Shown here: piece by piece, positions 34,800 through 47,454 of the stretch
How the letters are laid out: each line of letters starts with the position of its first letter
Numbering within the stretch: position 1 is the stretch's first letter
NCBI RefSeq assembly: GCF_027409185.1
Contig: NC_084474.1
Location: 6,255,382-6,319,381 of the forward strand
Length of the DNA stretch: 64,000 bases
Reading direction: 5' to 3'
From: Cynocephalus volans
Taxonomy: Eukaryota; Chordata; Mammalia; Dermoptera; Cynocephalidae
Program-made: the position numbers and the translations under genes
The notes under the pieces: generated by a model
Told to the model about the DNA's origin: nothing
Seen by the model: only the letters and a program-made list of their open reading frames with translations
The model's database searches: none

Positions 34800-36480
34800 A
34801 AAATACAACTTATAATGCTAGAATACATAGCATATCTAAGGAAGAGTTCTTAGCAAAGCCCATAAAAATCAAAAGTTCACAAAATAAAAAAGTTAAAAAG
34901 AAAAAAGAAAAAGATAGGAAAGGAAAAATTGAAAGCCTCTGAGACTTATAGCTACAGCAAACATTAAACACAGCCTCACTTCTGGGCAGTTACCATATGA
35001 CCTCACACTAGAGGTCTACTTACCTTAGTTTCTATTACCTAATACCTTACGTCTGGCTTAATAAAATATTATAATGCATATTAAAAGGCAAAAATACAGC
35101 CTGAAAAAAAAACAAACAAACAGTAGAACAGGATTTAGGTATAGTAAAGATTTTGGAATTACCATACTGGGGATTTTAAAAAATATGAAAAAGTATGAAT
35201 AATATGCTATGGGCTCTAAGGGAAAAATAGACAAGGAAGAACAGAATAATGCAAGCAGAATGAAAGAAACTCTATGAAATAATAAGAAAGGTAAAGCGAG
35301 GCAAAGAAAAGCATTGTAAGGAAATAAAGAATACCTTTGAAGGGGTCATAAGGAGAACATATATGGCTGATGAATAAATCAGTGAGCTTAAAGATAAGTG
35401 AATAAAAACTTCTCAAACTGAAATGAAAAGAGAAAAAAATAATTTTTTTTTTAAAAAAAGAACAGAAGACCCAAAAACTGTGGGATAATTTCAAAAGTTA
35501 TGATCTATACATAATTGAAACATCAGAAGTAAAAAGAGGCAATGGATCCTAAGAAATATTTTAAGTAGTTGGAAGCCAAGAACTTTCCAAAATTAGTAAC
35601 AGACCACAGAACCACAGATACAATAACCTCAGAGAAGACCTAGCAGAATAAATCTCAAAAATCTGCACCTAAACATATATTCAAACTGCAGAAAACCAAA
35701 AACAAAGAGGAATCTTGTAAAAAGTCAGGGATGGATGTCAGGGAACACCTTATACAGAAGCAAGGATAAGAACTGCAGTTTACTTCTTGTCAAAAACCAT
35801 GCCAGCAAGGAGACAGTGGAGTAAAATAATTTAATTATTAAAAAAAAATAAACTTAGAATTTTACATCGAGTAAAATTATCCTTCAAAACTTAAGAAAAG
35901 ATTATCTCTGTACATACTCAACACACACGCACATACACACATTCAGCCTCCACCAGATATTCCCAAAGTGAAAGGTTAAGAAAAAAAAAAAAAAAAAGAA
36001 AAAGTTTTTCAAGGAGAATAAAATTATGCAAATCAAAAACTTACATCTAAACAAATCAAAAACAGCAGAGAAGAAATAAATTAAGGTAAAAGAAAAACCT
36101 TTAATTTTCTCATTTGTAGTCAATCTAAAATCTAAGTGTTTGTTAAAAGTAATAAGAGTAACACCGTATTGGGTCAGTATAGTATATAAATAAGTAAAAT
36201 AATGACAACTATGTCACAAGGGATAGACAAAGAAATTGAGAATATTCTATTATAAGATCCCTGTACTACATATGAAGTAATATAATGTTTTTTGAAGGTA
36301 CAACTATTTAGTTAGAAATGTATATTTTGAACTCCATGGCAGCTACTAATTTTTTTTAAAGGAAAGGATAATTTATAATCTAAAAGAGAAAAAAAATGAA
36401 TCATATAAAATGATCAATTAAAAGCAGAGAAGGGATAAAATAAAGAGGTTCAAGAAAAACTAAAATAAATTTAAGGAAAT
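34800..36480 (+). mobile_element. Old L1, 5' UTR/ORF1 region
   Basis: Diverged sense L1 text: GCTATGGGCTCTAAGGGAAAAATAGACAA, GAATACCTTTGAAGGGGTCAT, ATCAGTGAGCTTAAAGATAAGTGAATAAAAACTTCTCAAACTGAAA, AGGAACACCTTATACAGAAGC and a CAAGGAGACAGTGG block. The order fits ORF1 of an old L1M and the sequence after it. No frame survives. Boundaries are approximate; the start abuts the preceding L1 tail. Confidence 0.6.
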
Positions 36481-36640
36481 TGTATTTTCTAATGAAAATA
36501 CTTTTTAACAATATGTTTTTCTTTTGTAATTTAAAAACTTATTTTTTAATAAAGTTTGTGGGCATCACTTTGAGAACATAGAAAAAAACATTCAGAAATA
36601 TATCTACTATGGTACACAGAAAAATAACTGCTGAAAGATT

Positions 36641-36696
36641 TTTTTTATTGGTTAGGAATGTTCATGGGGTACAAAGCTGACTGTCACCACTCATGT
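36641..36696 (-). mobile_element. 56-bp micro-insertion with exact 12-bp target duplication
   Basis: TGCTGAAAGATT occurs at 36629-36640 and 36697-36708 (12/12). The 56 bp between start with a T run on the plus strand, so on the minus strand the insert ends in AATAAAAAAA. This is the signature of target-primed reverse transcription of a very short 3' end. Parent element unknown; a lineage-specific L1 3' UTR tail is the likeliest source (TTCATGGGGTACA resembles reversed L1 tails). Confidence 0.7.
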
Positions 36697-36708
36697 TGCT
36701 GAAAGATT

Positions 36709-39700
36709 GTAAAAATCAAGGAAAACAAAGGGAAACTTGCCTTAACATATTTTAAAACATGTCACAAACTTATCTTACGTCAACAGTTGGATTTTACACA
36801 GAACAATTGATAATTTAATAAAAACAGAAATATCTCCAGGGGAAGGAAATCATTAAGCCCTCAAAACCTTTGACAAAATCTGCCAATATCACAAATTATT
36901 GAAAAAATAGGGATTATTTAAAAGGTACTTAGAAGAAAAAGGGAGAAGTGTTAACATACATGATGTTACCATTTCACCACCATAACATAAGCATAAGACA
37001 AAAAAAGAATATGAATGAAAAATGTGTCTGATCTAAGGATCAAGGTAGATCTTACACTCATCAAACAATTAAAATAAATCACAAAAATCTACAATATATT
37101 TTAGTTTTTTAAAATTTTGTACATCAAGATTTATGACAAGTTAAATAAAAATGTAAATAAATTGATAAAGAATGTTCCATAGATATGACAGAAAATATTA
37201 ATGCTCTAGGGAATTTTGACAAACCATTTATTCTGATTTTCCTGTGGGAAAGTTCATAACTAAAAAGTCTATAACAGAAGAACTGCAATAATCAATAATA
37301 TATGATAAAAAGTCCCAAATTACCATTGATCAAAACACATGAGAGTATACATGGAATGACATCCCTTGTTCTGATATACACTACGGTACAGATTAAATGA
37401 CATTTTTCTCTTGCAAAATAGAGAAAATGGTTTAGAAAATAACATTCAGTCCTCATGAGGGTATAATAAAATGTCCAGTTTCATAGCCCAATGATAGCAA
37501 AGTAAATGATTATTACTTGCCTGGAGTGCAATTTTATAATATTTATCAAGGTTTCTTGTAAAATACAGATCCCTTGATAGACAACCTCTAGATATTTAAA
37601 CTAAGAAAATAATTAAGATCCAAGTAATTAGTTATATAAAAGAATGTCATCTCAGTGCTAAGTTTAATAGCCAAATATAAGAAAGAAAAAAATTACCTTG
37701 TAATGGTATAAAATAGTAAATGTAGAAAAATACCTGGTATTGTAGGAATGCTTATTTAAATAAAAATTTGATGTATCCATACAAATGAATCTTAGAGTGA
37801 TTTTTTGTAATGCAAGTAGTTACTTAGAGTAAGAAGAAATAGTTACAATTTTTTAAATGTTAAAAAATACCAAAAACATTATAAAAATCAAAAAAGTAAC
37901 AAAATATTTTTATTAATTAACTAACTGGAGTTATATTTTTGATAAAATAAAATGTGAAATAGTGTTTTAGGAAATGGGATATGGATTATGACATGATACT
38001 AAAATCAAATTGGGTCCAATACTATGTTATGTAATCTAAATTATAGAATATACATGTATATATAAACAAGCATGTATATAAAATATATTTCAGATTTTTA
38101 TCTTTAAGTATGTTAATTTTTTGAAAGATAAATGTATTGAGCAATCTTATTTATAGTGGATGTCTTTAAGTAGTTAAGTTATGGTTGATCAATTTTCTTT
38201 CTTGTGTTTTTATGTGTTTTCTAAATTCACTATTTTCTAATTTTCTTAGAATTAATATTGTAATTTCTGTAATGTTAAAAAAGAAAAAGCATCTTTTAAT
38301 AAAGTGGTTTAATCTTGTTTCCTTGAATAATATTCACCAAATGTGTGGGAGAAAAAGGAAGCTAGAAAGGCAAAATTCAAATCGTTATCTTCTTTTTTCT
38401 CCGTAATCTTCAAATATTTTGACATGATTCCCAGGTGTTTGCTGAAGCAGTTCTGAACAGAAAAGTACAACAGTAGGTCAAATCCTTGAAATAACAACAG
38501 TCAGGCTACCTCAATAAACTGCCTAGGTACTCTAATTTTCCTGCACAAGAAAGAAATGTGTGCTTAGATCAATTTTATGTAAAGGAAATCCACTGAGATT
38601 CCAACTTAAAAATGTACAAGAATAAGTCTTAACTTCCAATACAATCCTTCAAAATACTGTCTAGAACAGAAGATTGATATTTGTCCAGTGTCTAGGATAT
38701 ACATTTTACCTAAAGTGCAACTTCCTGTGAAGAGTGTATTGTACTACAAGACTGTAGAGAACATTAGCATCTTGTCCAGAATCAGTATGTACAAGGGAAT
38801 CAAAAGTTATTTCACAAAAAATTACACTCTAATAATCTTAACACCTGATATCTCAGTTTTTACCTTACATTCATTAAAATATCCATTCACCAAAAATTAA
38901 TATAAAATCACTTCATCCCCCTTACAGGCAATACAAGCAAATGTTTATACTGCATAGAGTTCTCAGTTTCAGAAGAGAGAATCAAGATGATAATAAGGAA
39001 AAAGAAATTTTGTAAATGATGTATATAGCTCATACATTCACAAAAAGGGCTGAACAAAGTCTGTTGGCCATATGTTCAAGACCAACTCTCAACTGCAGCT
39101 GAGAACCAGGCTAACAAGTAACTGCTGCCTCTGCCCAGTGCAAATTAATGCAGAATGAGGAAGCTTCCTAAATCAGCACTCACTGCCAGCTCTAGAAAAA
39201 CACTGACTCTACTACCTATGTAGCAATAAAATGGAAATAATGATCATTTATTGCCATATATATACATACATAAATAAGCATAAATATATAAATATATATG
39301 TATAAAGACAATGCATAATAATATAGAGGCATCATAATAATTTCAATTTAGTCCAATGATTACAAAACTATTACATTGCCTCTGTGTATATCTATATTTA
39401 CTCTTTTATGAAATATTTTCACTTCTGTCACTAATTGTGTCTTTTAGTGACCATGGTCTACACAGAAACAGAATAATTATTTAAATATATATAGGAATGC
39501 TCCAAAATAAAATAAAATAACTTTCTAAATTGAATACAAAATTTAAAGCTCAATAATCTTCAATTTTATTTTATCCAAGATTAATTTATTAGATTATATA
39601 TAAATTAATGGTGATAAAATAAAAATTTACATCGTCATTATTCAAAATAAAAACAGCTCTAAAAGCACATTATAAACTACATAACTTTAAAACCAATAAA

Positions 39701-40002
39701 AATTGTACACCATGCACAATTTCTATAGCATACTTACAGAATAACAATATGTATGTTTTAAATAATCTAACGTTTTGACAAAAATACTGAAGCTTGCTAT
39801 TTGGGAATATTTTTACCATTAAAAATAATAATTAAGATAAAGTTTTATGGTTTATATATGGTTGGAAAATTAATTTGCCTTAGCTTCCTCATGTTCCTAT
39901 AAAATTTTAAGTCTCCTGAGTAATGGAAATGTATAAACTATAGAGATGAAGAATGCTTGCTTTTACTTCTCCTAGAAACATTTTACTTTTTACGTACAAT
40001 AA
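36709..40002. other. AT-rich, mostly unassigned; faint HAL1/L1-like text
   Basis: No gene or RNA. Around 37540-38180 the phrase ATGTATCCATACAAATGAATCTTAGAGTGA and its context resemble diverged L1/HAL1 3' sequence in sense. (TA)-rich simple sequence lies at 39258-39305. The remainder is unrecognised. Confidence 0.35.
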
Positions 40003-40420
40003 AAATTAGATCTGCAGCCTAGTGGTGGAGCTAATTGCTTCCCCCCAAAGAACTGTCTCTTATCTCTTCAGGAGCCCAAAGTTTACGTTCCTGAAAAGGC
40101 AGCTAGGTCAGGGCATTATTTTCCTTCCAAGGAAACTCTCTTAGAAGGGAGAGAAGAAAACGATCTCTTTCCCCATTATAAATAAAGAAAATTCATATTT
40201 TCCCAACCCTTGCCTGTGGAGTGAGCCCACCATATATGTAGAGCATTTCTTCATCTGTTTCTTGCAATGCTGCTATTCAGGGTTGCTGGGCATGGGAGGG
40301 CAGATATTGCAAGGTCACTTGGTGTTGATTGTGCTGTGAGTATAATGAAGCTCTTTACTCTGATCCAGATTCATGTACCTGAGATATACTGTGCAAGTCA
40401 AGTGATATCTCAGATCTTTC
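40003..40420 (+). mobile_element. Possible old LTR
   Basis: Composition rises and the text looks LTR-like: a pyrimidine-rich middle, ATTATAAATAAAG at about 40176, then GTGAGTATAATGAAGCTCTTTACTCTGATCCAGATTC near 40335, reminiscent of the R/U5 of ERV1 LTRs. No ends or duplication were found. Confidence 0.3.
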
Positions 40421-41689
40421 ACAGTTTTTGACATATATTTAAATATTATTTTCAATACTTATTTAAATAGAGTAATTTGTTAATAGGGAGGTCCTAAATA
40501 TATAATGGTCTATTTGTAGTCTTCTCTTTGGTTGTTCTTAAAACTTATTTTTCCCCAAATTGTAACCTTTCAAGTTGTGCTCAAATACAGTTTTCTCACA
40601 TTTGAAAGCCCCCAAAGATAAAAATTGTTAATGGACATGCTGGGAATTTCTTAACTACAGTAGAATAAAAAGAAGTAGTATAATTTATGATGGCTCAATC
40701 TCCATTTACAAGTTGTAGTCTAGAGATTATATTCCATAATCATTATATAGCTTTTGCTATTTACAGGAAGCAAAACAAATTAGCAATATTATCCTAACAT
40801 TTTTCAAATGTCGTGCATTACTTTTCAGAGGTCTCCAATACAAAAGAACTATGATTTATTTTGTAGGTAGAACAGGATGGGAAATCCATCAAGGGAGAAA
40901 AGATTTTTTTTTTTTTTTAACTAGAAATACTAAAATGAGATGCCTGATTTGAAAACAGCTGCAATCAGGGAATAAATACATTTCTTTGCAATATGAAAAG
41001 ATTACATGCTGGCTTTTAGCTAAGAATTAATGAAATAAGGTACAATACTAAAATTATGATTATTTTTAAAACCTGAATGTTGATAGGATCCGTGCAGATC
41101 ACAATGGGTAGAAACATCTACAAATGCATATTTCAAAGTTAAAAATATTAGTTAACACGATGTGTACTTATGCAACCTAAAATCAAAGTTTTATTTTTAT
41201 TTACATTTTAAAACTGTATTTCTAGCTCATGCATTTCATACTCTTTAGTACCATGATAAATGCAAGTCATAATCACTTCTAAAGAAATCAATGATCCAGG
41301 CAATATTACAAGCTTACTGTGAAATCTAGCTATAATATATCAACTTGCATATTTTAATTTGATACTTGATAAATTGTGAATCATTACACAATTTTAAAGT
41401 ACTTTTCCATGTTCTTATGGTCATTAAATTAAATTCTAAAATTAAGAAATCACATTTAATGCATTTCAAGTATAGTTTACAAAATAATCTTTGAGAACTA
41501 AAGCTCTTACTATAACCAAATGGAAAAGATCAGTTAGCAGAAAACAGATCAAAATAATATGACACTTTCATTTACCTATAGAGTTAATTAATTAACCCTA
41601 CCATAAATATTTTAAATGTACAATTTACAAAAGACCTATTGTCAAGGTCAGAATTATAAAATTAATTATAAGATATTCCTAATTTTTAA
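40421..41689. other. Unassigned AT-rich sequence
   Basis: Nothing recognised. Many A/T runs, no extended frames. Confidence 0.4.
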
Positions 41690-43225
41690 AAAGACTTGCC
41701 TCTATTTCTTGCTTCTACTTTCTCTCCTCCCATTGTCTCTTCTATCCTGTTTAAATAAGTTTATGTTCCTATCACTTCTCTGACACTTTTCTTGTCACCC
41801 AAACTCCACACTGACAAATCCAATAGTCATTTCAGTATCTTCACCTCAGTAGCTCTTTCAGAAATGTTTGATAGAACTTATCTCTTTTTTTCTTAGAACA
41901 TTTTGTCCTCCTGGTTTCTGTGACACTCCTTTCCTAATTTTTATTCCTTGTCACTCATCACACATTCTTATTCTCTTAGTTTGCCTGTCCCCTTCTCCCA
42001 ACTTCTAAATATGGGCATGCCCCAAGATTTTGTCTTGGATTGTTTTCTCTTCTTAATCTACACAATTTAAAAAAAAAAACCCACTTTTATACTAAATATT
42101 AATCTGTATAGTTAAGAATCCTAAATTTGTATCTCTAATTGTAGCCCCATCTATGAATTCTAAATTTCAATATTGCTATGATCTGAATGCTTGTGTCCCT
42201 CCCAAATTCATGTTGAAGCCCAACCCCTATTTTCTTGCTATAAAAGTCAAGGCCTTTAGGGGCAATTAGGTCACGAGGGTGCCACTTTCACCAATGGAAT
42301 TAGTGCTTTTATAAAAGTGGTTGAAAAGAGTTGTTTTGCTCCTTCTGCCATATGGGGATGTAGCAACAAGGTGGCATCTATGATGAACTGACCCTCACCA
42401 GACATTGAATCAGCTGGCAACTTGATATCAGACTTCTCACCTTCCAGAACTTTAAGAATACATCTCTGTTGTTTATAAATTACCCCCTCTAATATATTTT
42501 GTTATAGCAGCACGACTGGACTAAGACAAACATCCAAATGCTTTGGGATCTAAGCAGGCAGATGTCCCAGTCTCAACTTTCTCCTTTCATTCTTCAATTT
42601 CTCAGTAATTTGCACGTTCACCCCTTCATTGTTCCAATAAAATTAGCAGCTGTTTAATTCTTCCATTTCTTCTCCCCTTCTCATGTACTGCATTATCAGA
42701 TCCTGCCAGCTTTACTTCTATAACATACCCCGATTTGATGTTTTTCCTCATGCTATGCTACTCTTTAGCCTAAGTGACCCTCATCTCTTACCTGAACAAG
42801 TTCAATGAGTTCCTAAGTGGTTTCTCTGCTTTTATCCTTTCAAAACACTTTCTGCATGAAGCAATTGAAATCATCTTTTAAAAATATAGATTGTATTTGT
42901 CAACCTCATGCTTGAAATTTTCTAAAAGCTTTGTACCCCATTTAAAATAAAACCCAACCCCACTGCCATGGAATACAAGGGCTGGCATGATTGGGCTCTT
43001 GCTAGCATCTCTCACAATATGTATTGTCACTTTTTCCCTCACTCACCATCATCCAACAACTCTGTTTTTGTCTTTGTTTTTGTTTCCATTTAAAAAACGT
43101 ATCAAACTTATTCTCATTTTGGTGCTTCCACAATGTTTCTTCTTAGCCAGTCTTCCTCTGATTTGTGCACAGATGGATTTATTTGTCATTCAATACTTAG
43201 CTCTTTACTCTCGGAGTGGCTTTTC
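41690..43225 (+). mobile_element. L2 LINE, sense, split by an LTR
   Basis: Diverged L2 coding text in order: GTCCTCCTGGTTTCTGTGACACTCCTTTCC, GGGCATGCCCCAAGATTTTGTCTTGGATTG, TTCTTAATCTACACA, then after the LTR CAATTTCTCAGTAA, TTTCTCTGCTTTTATCCTTTC, AAGCTTTGTACCCCATTTAAAATAAAACCC and TACAAGGGCTGGCATGATTGGG. These are RT C-terminal and 3' landmarks. The MST LTR at 42174-42528 interrupts it. Frames are broken (80 codons at 42987-43229 is a residue). Confidence 0.75.
42174..42528 (+). mobile_element. MST-type MaLR solo LTR within L2
   Basis: A 355-bp LTR beginning TGCTATGATCTGAATGC and ending GGACTAAGACA. It has TAGGTCACGAGGGTGCCAC, GCTTTTATAAAAG (TATA), CCTCACCAGACATTGAATC, TTCCAGAACTTTAAG and TTTATAAATTACC blocks. 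Flanking 5-mers aatat and aacat agree at four of five. Inserted into L2, so younger than L2. Confidence 0.85.
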
Positions 43226-44050
43226 GTGAATACCCAATATATAACATATAATGCTCACCCCAAATCTCAATCGCTGTCATATTACTGTCTTTTATCTCTA
43301 TTATTTGAAAGCATCTTAAAATTTTCTTGAATACTGATTGTTTACTTCTTTTCTTTTTCTCACTTGTTGTAATGTGTGCTACAGTGTGTGGAAAGCAAAG
43401 GCTATGCATGTCTATATCACCAACATAAGAACATGGTAAGACCTCAGAAATTTTGATAAATTAGTGGACATAGTGCTTGAATTTTCAAACAATCTGAGAT
43501 ATGTAATTTAAAATAACTACGATGATTTTTACTTTAAAAATGCATGCTGTGTAAAGATCAGCAAAAGATCCAGTGAAAAGTCAATTAATTAGAAATGCAA
43601 TTTGGAGAAAAAATGAACTGTTTTTCATAATTAAAGAACTCTATCTTTGTTTCTTCATCAAAATGACAGAGTAGACATTTCCCATCATCAGTCTTTCCCA
43701 CAACTGATCAATTTACAGCTATTAAAAAGCCAAAGACTGCCAACCTGGGGCTGCTGGACCTCGCGGGAAGAGGAAGAGAGACCCGCAGAGCTGTGGAGGC
43801 TGCAAAAACCACAGCAAGAGAAAAAGGAAACCATGATGATCATTTCAAGCCCTGGCCATTTCAGGGCCAGCCCTGGTGAGGGGCAGGAAGTTGTAGCACA
43901 TGGAACAGGAGCTGTCAAAAGTCACAGCTCTGCCTTTTGTGTAAAGTTTCTTGGAGTCTGGAGGGGAGAAGAGGGCCTCAGAGAATACCATACCCACCCC
44001 CAAGCCACATGGGAGTGTGGAGACACAGCAAACCAAGGGGGAAAAAAGCC

Positions 44051-44082
<32 letters not shown>

Positions 44083-44083
44083 A
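44051..44083. repeat. (AAACA)n simple repeat
   Basis: AAACA-type pentamer run inside the older L1 5' UTR. Confidence 0.85.
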
Positions 44084-46285
44084 ATAACCTCAGAGACTGG
44101 TGAATCACTGCAAGTGACTCGTGTCAAGCCCCATGGGAAGAGTTTGGAGTGCAGGAGGAGGCTGGCCCACCTGGGAAAACTCGGGTGCAGCATGACTAGC
44201 TGATGTGCTCTGATTGGTACAGGCCCACTCAGTGGAGACTGCTCAAGGCAATAGAACTGCAGCGGTTACAGTTTGCTGGAAATACTGTGTCTGGGATCAG
44301 GATTTCCACACAGCCCAGATGTATTTGATCTCACAAGATTTGAAAATGACTAAAAGGACAACAATTAAAAACTGAACTGCACAAAAGGAGTTTCCCAGAG
44401 AATCAGCAGCAAAGCAACAATTTAGCTCAACTATAGGCTCAAGTGCTGGTTGCCACAGGAGGTTAACCCATATTTGAAATTAACCAAAATTGAATTAAGC
44501 AAAGGACAAAAAATTAGTTCCAGTGCAGAGTGTAAGTGATGGTGGAAGCTAAAAGCACAACATGGAACTGGGGAAAAAAAAAGAAAAAACCCAGATCAGA
44601 GATAGAGCTCTGATATTAACCAACAAAGGTCTAACACCAACAAACAACACCTATAAAACCTAGAAGAGGGAGCAGTCTCTTCAAATTCCCAGGAATCAAC
44701 ATAAAGACACAAAGATTGAGAAAAAACAGAGAAATATGACACCATCGAAGGAAACAAACAGCACTGGACCCACAGGAACAGCAATCTGAAATGTCTGACA
44801 AAGAACTCAGAATAACCCTCTTAAGAACATTCAGGGAATCACAGGAAAATACAGGTAGAAAATTAAATGATATTTGGAAAACAATCCAGGAGCAGAATGA
44901 GAAACTTGACAAGGATTTGAATCAATGTAAAAAAACAAATAGAAATTCTAGAAATAAGGAATACACTATCTGAGTTGAAAAACTCTATAGAAAGTTTCGA
45001 CAGCAGACTAAATCAAATAGAGGAAATAATCAGTGGGCTCAAAGATAAAATATTTGATATTATCAAATCAGAGGAGTAAAATGAAAAAAAAAACATAAGA
45101 AAAATGAAACAGAAACACAGCAAAACGGAATTCCCTCAAGTGAAATAACCTCTGTATTCCTGGCATTCCTGAAGGAGAAGAAAATGGAAGAGAAGTAGAA
45201 AGCATAGTTGAGGAAATAATGGCTTAAAATTTCCCAGGTATGGAGAAAGATGACAGCATCCAGGTACAAGAAGCTCCGAGGTCATCAAATTCAATCACAG
45301 GAGGAACATCCCAAGTACATCATGGTCAAATTATCAAAAACCAAAGAAAGAAAGGATATACAGCTGCAAGAGAAGGGAAACACATAACTTTCAGCAGAGC
45401 CCCAATACATCTCTCAGGGGATTTCTCAGAAACACTACAGGCCAGAAGACAATGGGATGATATATTCAGAATGATGAAGGAAAAAGACTGAGCTAAGAAT
45501 TCTGTATCCAGCAAAACAAACCTTCTAATATAAGGGGAAATAAAGTCTTTCCCAGACAAACAAAAGCTAAGGGAATTAATTAACATTAGAACTGCCTTAT
45601 AAGAAATGCTAAAGGGAGTTCTTCAATCTGAAGGAAGATGATACTAAACATCAGCAAGAAAATATTGAAGGTATATAATTCATTAGTAAAGTAAGTTCAC
45701 AGACAACCTAAGAATACTCCAGTGCCATAAGCAGAATGAATGTACCCCTCACATCCTTAGCATGAAGACTAAAATACAAACCTAACAAGACAACAACAAA
45801 TGCAACAACTGTATAAGAGAAAGTCAATATTAAAAGGTGTGATTTTAAACAACAAAATGTAAAAAATTGTGGGAGGGCATGACTCCAAAATGTACAGTTG
45901 GCTTTGACATCAAAGTTAAGTTATTAGTTTAAAATAATTTGTTATGGAGAGGGCCCCCAAAGAGACCCAGAGAGCGGCCGGGCTCACACGCCCCCTAAGG
46001 TACCAGTGCCAGAGCAGGTAGGTGCTGCCACAGGAACCCCAGCCCAGGCCAGTGTGCACTGCCCAGACAGGCCCTAAAGCTGCCAGGCCCACAGGGCCCT
46101 GAGCCACTCACATTGGAACAGGTAGGCACTGCTGCAGGACTCCCAGCTGAGACCAGTTCCTGCAGCCCAGAGAGACACTACTCTCCCACCCATAGGCACC
46201 AAGGCAGCCTGCCAAATTAGCTTTCCTGGCAGGATCCTAGCCAGACAATAGGGTTGAATGAGTGGACCATGAAATCCCCTGCCAC

Positions 46286-47301
46286 AATGACTAAACACCA
46301 AAGGAAAGATACCAGAAATAGGAAAAACCAAGAAAGTATACCATCCAAGGGTAACAATAACTCTCAAGCTCTAGATTCTATAGAACAGGAAGTCCTTGAA
46401 ATGACTGACAAGGAATTTTGAGCGACAATTCTAAGCAAACTAAATGAGATACAAAGAAACTCAGACAACACAATGAAAAGAGAAAAAGTATACAAGACTT
46501 GAAAGAAGAAACGTACAAAAAAAATCAATGCCCTGAAAAAGAATTTAGCAGAGCTTGCAGAGCTGAAGAATTCATTCAACAAAATAAAAAACACAATAGA
46601 GAGTTTAACCAGCAGGCTAGAACAAGCAGAAGAGAGGATTTGTGACCTTGAGGATGGGCTGTTTGAAATAACACAGGAGAATAAAAAAAAAAAAAAAGAA
46701 AGAAAGAAAAAAGAAAAAAAAGAATTAAAAATTTTGAAGAAAATCTAAGAGAGATAACAGACAACCTGAAGTGCTCAAATATCCAAGTCATGGGTATTCC
46801 AGAAGGGAGGAAAAGGAAATGGCATTGAAAATATATTCAACAAAATAATGGCAGAAAACTTCCCAGGTATAGGGAAAGACACAGATCTTCAGATTCAGGA
46901 AGCTCAGAGATTCCCAAACACATTCAACCCCAAAAGGTCCTCTCGAAGACATGTTATAGTCAAATTGCAAAACTCAAAGACAAAGAGAGAATCTTCAAAG
47001 CTGCAAGAGAGAAGCATCAAGTCACCTGTCAGGGAGCCCCAATCAGACTAACATCAGACTTTTCACTGGAAACCCTAAAAGCCAGGAAAGAATGGGATGA
47101 TATATACAAAATACTAAAAGACAAAGATTGGCAGCCAAGACTACTTTACCCAGCGAGGCTATCCTTCTGAAATGGAGGACAAATAGTATATTTCTCAGAC
47201 AAACAAAAACTATGGGAGTTCACTACCATATGGCCAGGCTTACAAGAAATTCTCAAGGGAGTACTGGGTTTGATACCTAAAAAACAACCACCACTGCCAT
47301 A
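46286..47301 (+). pseudogene. L1 ORF1 (RNA-binding protein) remnant
   Basis: ORF1p is the trimeric RNA chaperone of L1. The ATG at 46286 opens a 44-codon frame rich in Lys/Arg/Gln that ends at a TGA. The coiled-coil region follows in other frames (KNSFNKIKNTIESLTSRLEQ type), then an A-rich expansion at 46682-46730. The RRM/C-terminal part is partly open at 46848-47051 (MAENFPGIGKDTDLQIQEAQR). The reading ends near 47301, about 150 bp before ORF2. Confidence 0.75.
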
Positions 47302-47454
47302 AATACTCAAGAAAAAACAAAACCCACTAGTAAAATACAAATGCTAACAATAAAGAGAATAAAAGTTTATCTACCACCCCAAGAAACCAACAAGTAAGTA
47401 AATAAGAAAGAAAGGCACAAAAGATACTTAAGACATCCAAACAAAAATCAATAA

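Noticed and set aside
43647..44087. 146-codon frame as a gene
   Set aside because: Lies in the 5' UTR of an old L1 and ends in an (AAACA)n tract.
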